The translations under genes and the position numbers were made by a program. From positions 45,131-109,130 of the forward strand of contig DETL01000008.1 of NCBI GenBank assembly GCA_002361625.1: a stretch of 64,000 nucleotides of DNA. The letters run 5' to 3'. The DNA comes from Bacteroidales bacterium UBA3289. Lineage in GTDB: Bacteria > Bacteroidota > Bacteroidia > Bacteroidales > UBA932. Of the stretch, positions 59,520 to 64,000 are shown in pieces. The notes beneath the pieces are model-generated. The model saw only the letters and a list, made by a program, of their open reading frames with translations. It had not been told where the DNA came from and did no database searches. Position 1 is the first letter of the stretch. The number at the start of each line of letters is the position of its first letter.

Positions 59520-61295
59520 CTAGCGGATTTCGATATCGTACGGAAGCCGGGCGTACACCTGCATGGGTTCGTTCCCCTTCAGGGTGGTAAGCGCCTTGCC
59601 GAAGACCTCGAACGGGGTTCCTTCCAGGATGGAAGGCTCCTCCTGCTGGCTGCCGAACATCTGCATGAACTGTTCGGCCGTCGAGAGCGGGGCCGGATAG
59701 CAGGTGACCTTATAGTCCTCCTTGGACACATACCCGGCCAGGGAGGCGGCGTAAGCCACGGCCTCGCGGAGGCCGCCGATCTCATCGACCAGGCCCAGGC
59801 CCAGGGCGTCGTTTCCTACCCAGACGCGGCCCTGCGCCATCTCATCGACCTTCTGCGGATCCAGCGAGCGGCCCTCGGCGACGAGGCCCACGAACTGCCC
59901 GTAGATGTCCTCCACATAGGACTGGAGGGAAGCCGTTTCCTCCGCATCAAAGGGACGCATGAGGGAGAACATGTCGCTATGCTTGTTGGAACCCACGGTG
60001 ACGACGTTTACGCCCAGCTTCTTGGTCACACCGGAGAACTCCGGAATCAGGGAGAACACGCCGATGGAACCGGTAAGGCAGGTGGCGTCGGAATAAATCT
60101 TCTGCGCACCGGAAGAGATCCAGTAACCGCCGGAAGCGGCATAATTACCATAAGAGGCCACGAGCGGCTTCTCCGCCTTCAGGAGGGAGAGGGCCGTACG
60201 GATCTTCTCGGAGGCGACGACGCTGCCGCCCGGAGAATTCACGCGGAGCACCACGGCCTTGATGGACTTGTCCTTGCGGATCTTGTCGATTTCCTTGACG
60301 AAACGGTCGGAGGTGATGCCGTCGTAACCGGAGCCGTCGGTGATTTCACCGTCGGCGAAAAGGATGGCGACGTTCTCCTTGCCGGCCAGGTTCAGGACCT
60401 TGGCGGAGGTATAATCGGCCAGCGGGACCAGATGCAGGTCCTTCACGTCTTCCACTTGGGCGAGGTTGCAGAGCTTGCTCACCAGTCCTTCGTGGTCAAG
60501 CAGTTCATCCACAAGTCCTTCGCGGAGCATGTCCTCCGGGAAGATCAGGGTGAGATTGTCCACAAGCTCGTTGAACTTCTCCACGGAAAGGCCGCGGGAC
60601 TCCGCGATCTGGCCGGAGATGGTTTTCCAAAGGGAATTCACCATCACCTGGTTCTGCTCGAGGTTCTCCTCGGAGGGGGCGTTCTTGATATACATTTCGC
60701 CGGCGGACTTGTACTTGCCGTGCCGGATCAGCTGATAGTTCACGCCCACCTTGTCCAGGATGTCCTTCAGGAAGATCATCCGCCCGGAAAGGCCCGTCAT
60801 CTGGACCATGCCGCCGTGGTAGGAGGTCATGTAGATCTTGTCGGCGGCGGAAGCCAGGTAATAGGACCCGTTGGAAGGGTTCTCCAGATAAGCCACGACG
60901 GCCTTGCCGCTCTTCCGGAACTCGACGAGGGCGTTCCGGAATTCCTCCAGGGAAGAGGTGCCGCCGGAAGCCGCATCCGGACGCAGGAGGATATACTTGA
61001 TGCCGGGATCGGCCGCAGCGGCGTCGATGGCCTGGATGGCGTCCCAGAGGCCCACGGTGGCGACATTGGAGAAACCGCTGAGGGAGAACCCGCTCAGTTG
61101 GTCATCTACGGTCTGCTCGGCGAGGGAGAACTGCGCCATGTCCACATCCAGCACGCCTTCGCGCGGCAGGACGGTCTTGCCACTGCCCAGGGCCGCCATG
61201 CTGCCGATCATGATAAAGAAGAGGAAAAAGCCGACGATCTGCATCACGAGGAACGCGCAGATCACGGCCAGCATCATTTTGACAAATTCTTTCAT
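59520..61295 (-). CDS. sppA: Signal peptide peptidase SppA (67-kDa type)
   Basis: 591-aa inner-membrane serine protease that degrades cleaved signal peptides. One N-terminal transmembrane helix (about residues 8-34) is followed by two tandem ClpP-like domains. The nucleophile serine is in TCLTGSIGVFSLIPEF near residue 410 and the general-base lysine is likely in RHGKYKSAGEMYIK near 200, in the first domain, as known for long SppA. It leads the operon sppA-manA-S4. The TATATTTG box at 61322-61329 is its promoter. Confidence 0.93.
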   Translation of the reverse strand: MKEFVKMMLAVICAFLVMQIVGFFLFFIMIGSMAALGSGKTVLPREGVLDVDMAQFSLAEQTVDDQLSGFSLSGFSNVATVGLWDAIQAIDAAAADPGIKYILLRPDAASGGTSSLEEFRNALVEFRKSGKAVVAYLENPSNGSYYLASAADKIYMTSYHGGMVQMTGLSGRMIFLKDILDKVGVNYQLIRHGKYKSAGEMYIKNAPSEENLEQNQVMVNSLWKTISGQIAESRGLSVEKFNELVDNLTLIFPEDMLREGLVDELLDHEGLVSKLCNLAQVEDVKDLHLVPLADYTSAKVLNLAGKENVAILFADGEITDGSGYDGITSDRFVKEIDKIRKDKSIKAVVLRVNSPGGSVVASEKIRTALSLLKAEKPLVASYGNYAASGGYWISSGAQKIYSDATCLTGSIGVFSLIPEFSGVTKKLGVNVVTVGSNKHSDMFSLMRPFDAEETASLQSYVEDIYGQFVGLVAEGRSLDPQKVDEMAQGRVWVGNDALGLGLVDEIGGLREAVAYAASLAGYVSKEDYKVTCYPAPLSTAEQFMQMFGSQQEEPSILEGTPFEVFGKALTTLKGNEPMQVYARLPYDIEIR

Positions 61296-61321
61296 CTTTC
61301 GGGTAATAACGATATAACTTA

Positions 61322-61349
61322 CAAATATAAGTAAAAATCGGTATATTTG
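61322..61349. promoter_or_regulatory. Divergent promoter boxes, sppA and hisS
   Basis: Minus-strand TATATTTG (61322-61329) for sppA and plus-strand TATATTTGC (61342-61350) for hisS, 12 bp apart, both in an AT-rich stretch. Confidence 0.6.
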
Positions 61350-61369
61350 CAGTCACATTCAGACAGACT

Positions 61370-62710
61370 ATGGCACAGAAACCGTCCATTCCCAAGGGAA
61401 CCCGTGACTTCGGCCAGCGCGAAATGGCCGAACGCAACTATATCTTCGACACCATCCGGAGCGTTTTCCGCACCTACGGATACCAGCAGATCGAGACGCC
61501 GGCGATGGAGAATCTCTCCACCCTGCTGGGCAAGTACGGCGACGAGGGCGACAAGCTCCTGTTCCGCATCCAGAATTCCGGTGAAAAGGCGGCCCTTCCG
61601 CCCGAGAAAGGCCTCCGGTATGACCTCACGGTCCCCTTCGCCCGGTATGTGGTCCAGCATCAGAACGAGATTTCCTTCCCGTTCAAGCGGTTCCAGATCC
61701 AGCCGGTCTGGCGGGCCGACCGCCCGCAGAAGGGCCGCTACCGCGAGTTCTACCAGTGCGATGTGGACGTCATCGGCTCCACGTCCCAGGTCAATGAGCT
61801 GGAACTCGTCCAGATGGTGGACCAGGTGTTCAGCCAGCTGGGCGTGAACGTCCTCGTCAAGATCAACAATCGCAAAGTTCTCACCGGCCTCGCGGAAATC
61901 TGCGGATTCCCCGAGCGGGTGGTGGACATTACCGTCGCCATCGACAAACTGGACAAGATCGGCCTGGAGAGCGTCGAGGCGGAGATGATCGAGAAGGGAC
62001 TGACGGCGGAGGCCATCGCGGTCCTACGCCCGGTCCTGCAGCTCTCCGGTACCAAGGAGGAGAAGATCGCGACCATGCGGGGACTCTTCAACGGCGGTTC
62101 CGCCTCCGGCATCGTGTCGGAAGCCGGCCTCGCCGGTGTCGATGAGCTCGAGGAACTCTTCGGCCTGATCGACGTGGCGGGCGTCTCCCAACCCGTGGAG
62201 ATCGACCTTTCCCTCGCCCGCGGCCTCAACTACTACACCGGCGCCATCTTCGAGGTGAAGGCGCTGGACTTCCCCATCGGCAGTATCTGCGGCGGCGGAC
62301 GATATGACAACCTCACCGGTATTTTCGGCCTCCCGAACGTCTCCGGCGTGGGCATCTCCTTCGGCGCGGACCGCATCTACGACGTCCTCAAGGGCCTGGA
62401 CAAGTTCCCCGCCGACCTGGCCAGCAGCACGCGGCTCCTGTTCGCAGTCATGGGTCCGGATGAGCTCCGCTATGTCCTCCCGCTGGCGAAAGCCCTCCGC
62501 GAAGCCGGCATTTCCGTGGAAGTTTACCCCGAAGCGGGCAAGCTCAAGAAGCAGTTCGACTACGCCGCAAAGAAGGCCATCCCATTCATTTCCATCAACG
62601 GAAGTTCCGAAATTGAAGCCGGCACGGTGAACCTCAAAAACCTCGAAACCGGCGAGCAACAGGCCTTCCAGGCCACTGAAATGGACAAAATCCTGGAATT
62701 CCTGGCATAA
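61370..62710 (+). CDS. hisS: Histidyl-tRNA synthetase
   Basis: 446-aa class II aminoacyl-tRNA synthetase that charges tRNA-His. The N-terminus [20 protein letters not shown] and class II motif 2 [25 protein letters not shown] are clear, with histidine A motif [13 protein letters not shown] and CGGGRYDNL; the C-terminal anticodon-binding domain follows (about 345-446). Length and start are standard. It has its own promoter and is followed by the initiator tRNA, which has a separate promoter. Confidence 0.96.
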   Translation: MAQKPSIPKGTRDFGQREMAERNYIFDTIRSVFRTYGYQQIETPAMENLSTLLGKYGDEGDKLLFRIQNSGEKAALPPEKGLRYDLTVPFARYVVQHQNEISFPFKRFQIQPVWRADRPQKGRYREFYQCDVDVIGSTSQVNELELVQMVDQVFSQLGVNVLVKINNRKVLTGLAEICGFPERVVDITVAIDKLDKIGLESVEAEMIEKGLTAEAIAVLRPVLQLSGTKEEKIATMRGLFNGGSASGIVSEAGLAGVDELEELFGLIDVAGVSQPVEIDLSLARGLNYYTGAIFEVKALDFPIGSICGGGRYDNLTGIFGLPNVSGVGISFGADRIYDVLKGLDKFPADLASSTRLLFAVMGPDELRYVLPLAKALREAGISVEVYPEAGKLKKQFDYAAKKAIPFISINGSSEIEAGTVNLKNLETGEQQAFQATEMDKILEFLA

Positions 62711-62713
62711 AAT

Positions 62714-62744
62714 TTTGGATTTTCAAAAAAAGTCCTTACCTTTG
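62714..62744 (+). promoter_or_regulatory. Promoter of the initiator tRNA
   Basis: TTTG (62714-62717), 19 bp, TACCTTTGC (62737-62745): a textbook Bacteroidota -33/-7 pair ending about 10 bp before the tRNA. Confidence 0.75.
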
Positions 62745-62754
62745 CAATCCACAT

Positions 62755-63313
<559 letters not shown>

Positions 63314-63314
<1 letters not shown>

Positions 63315-63604
63315 TATTCCGTGCAGTTCCTCGGGGATGCGATACTCGTTGAGGAGATTGGACTGATGCCATTGCCGTTGATGTACCGCTCCACCAGTGC
63401 CTTCGAGGTCGTGCCGAACGCTTCCCGGAGTTCCCCGGATTTCTTCATATAGACGAAGTGGGCTACACCGTTACGCATCTGGTTCTTCACATTTTCCACC
63501 ATCATCGCCTTGGCTCCTGCCATCAGTGCGGAGTTGGTTCTTCTGCCGATGACCGCCATCCGGGTCAGTGTCATTGTGTCAGTCGTTGCAAGCATTGTGT
63601 TCAT
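63314..63604 (-). CDS. SH3-fold (DUF2693-like) small protein, probably truncated
   Basis: 96-aa protein. The middle VAHFVYMKKSGELREAFGTT and ERYINGNGIS match the DUF2693/SH3 beta-barrel proteins common on Bacteroidales mobile elements. After NGNGIS the family usually continues with YFDVE..WRSFRW; here it changes to a short Ser-rich tail and stops, while the +1 frame carries recombinase-like sequence. So the 3' end was probably replaced. Function of the family is unknown. Start ATG at 63604; an imperfect palindrome ATAGCT-N7-AGCTAT lies upstream at 63622-63640. Confidence 0.6.
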
Positions 63605-63621
63605 ATCTGTTTCCTTTATCT

Positions 63622-63640
63622 ATAGCTAATATACAGCTAT
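63622..63640. promoter_or_regulatory. Possible operator palindrome
   Basis: ATAGCT (63622-63627) and AGCTAT (63635-63640), separated by 7 bp, in the 132-bp AT-rich space between two divergent small genes. Confidence 0.3.
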
Positions 63641-63680
63641 GATTTAATATATGCAAGCTTTTGGCGGATTATTTTTAACA

Positions 63681-63712
63681 TTTGCAATCCTCAACCGTAA
63701 TCCGTACCTTTG
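63681..63712 (+). promoter_or_regulatory. Promoter of the 75-aa gene
   Basis: TTTG (63681-63684), 20 bp, TACCTTTG (63705-63712), 24 nt before the ATG. Confidence 0.65.
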
Positions 63713-63736
63713 TACCTATAACAACATAGCAGAACG

Positions 63737-63964
63737 ATGGCGAATGTAAATGGAAAACAAGAACGGATGGTCGTACATCTGGAAATCGACGGCCAGCATT
63801 ACTACTACGGGAACCTGAAAGCCCTCTGTGACCACTGGGACAAGGATGCCCTCGGGGTCGGGTACGCCTATCTCCGGAACTACGGAATCTGCGAAGAAAA
63901 GCCTTTCCGGAACGCCAAGTGCGTGATTCGCAGAGGAATCCTTGTCACTTCATCGAGAAAATAG
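63737..63964 (+). CDS. Small hypothetical protein, mobile-element associated
   Basis: 75-aa protein starting MANVNGKQERMVVHLEIDG, basic, with aromatic residues (HYYYGNLKALCDHWDKD). No family recognised. The full promoter at 63681-63712 and clean ATG support expression. It lies next to the DUF2693-like gene and the recombinase remnant, and its AT content is higher than the core chromosome, so it is probably cargo of the same element. After its stop about 36 bases remain; an ATG at 63993 may begin another gene cut by the window edge. Confidence 0.6.
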   Translation: MANVNGKQERMVVHLEIDGQHYYYGNLKALCDHWDKDALGVGYAYLRNYGICEEKPFRNAKCVIRRGILVTSSRK

Positions 63965-64000
63965 TATATTTACCGTAGATAAATCAGTTACTATGTTTGT

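Noticed and set aside
63993..64000. A gene starting at the right edge
   Set aside because: Only eight bases are visible, which is too little to support a call.

Overview
The window is a gene-dense (about 95 % coding), high-GC stretch of a Bacteroidota chromosome, most probably an uncultured gut or rumen Bacteroidales. The evidence is the SusC/SusD pair, Bacteroidota-restricted families (DUF4293, DUF4290, DUF3822, imelysin/di-haem cluster, fused CcsBA, FISUMP lipoprotein), many lipoproteins, weak Shine-Dalgarno use, and repeated Bacteroidota promoters of the form TTG-N19/21-TAnnTTTG close to start codons. High GC makes antisense frames open over kilobases; those shadows are left out.

Layout. 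0-3 kb: a ClpA-like unfoldase, a 42-aa antisense small gene and a DUF4293 membrane protein. 3-7 kb: nucleoside phosphorylase and a fabH-fabF-fabZ operon. 7-10 kb: a four-helix membrane LytTR regulator, prfA-queF and mazG. 10-15 kb: a CoA-transferase facing etfB-etfA-acyl-CoA dehydrogenase. 15-20 kb: an operon of a membrane protein, DUF3822, rsmD, cstA and a HerA-like ATPase. 20-26 kb: a plus-strand operon of an NrnA-type phosphoesterase, two FKBP-like lipoproteins, a MATE exporter, a cytidylate-kinase-like protein and a serine hydrolase. 26-29 kb: ackA, a Ptb-type phosphotransacylase and an unknown membrane protein. 29-36 kb: short ComEC, ApbE, FISUMP lipoprotein, and DUF4290-ftsK-LolA. 36-42 kb: SusC, SusD and a metallophosphoesterase. 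42-48 kb: an AddAB-like helicase-nuclease. 48-52 kb: rubrerythrin, a Rpn/PDDEXK transposase-like gene with upstream repeats, an esterase and a DUF3667 protein. 51-58 kb: outer-membrane barrel, imelysin, di-haem oxidoreductase and CcsBA. 58-63 kb: sppA, manA, an S4 protein, hisS and initiator tRNA. 62.8-64 kb: debris of a mobile element beside the tRNA.

How the genes fit together. The electron-transfer flavoprotein, acyl-CoA dehydrogenase and CoA-transferase, with the phosphotransacylase/kinase pair at 27-29 kb, describe fermentative acyl-CoA reduction and acid release (acetate, possibly butyrate). The 51-58 kb block couples a periplasmic c-type cytochrome to its own maturation system and to an imelysin, suggesting metal or redox chemistry at the envelope. 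SusCD plus a phosphoesterase suggests uptake of a phosphorylated nutrient or glycan.

Most is ordinary housekeeping. The parts worth a second look are the recombination scar at the tRNA-fMet, the perfect 12-bp palindrome embracing the promoter and start of the small gene at 2.4 kb, the repeats upstream of the Rpn-family gene, and the repeat-embedded GTG start at 25.0 kb. I found no CRISPR array, rRNA operon, complete insertion sequence or evident new defence system.
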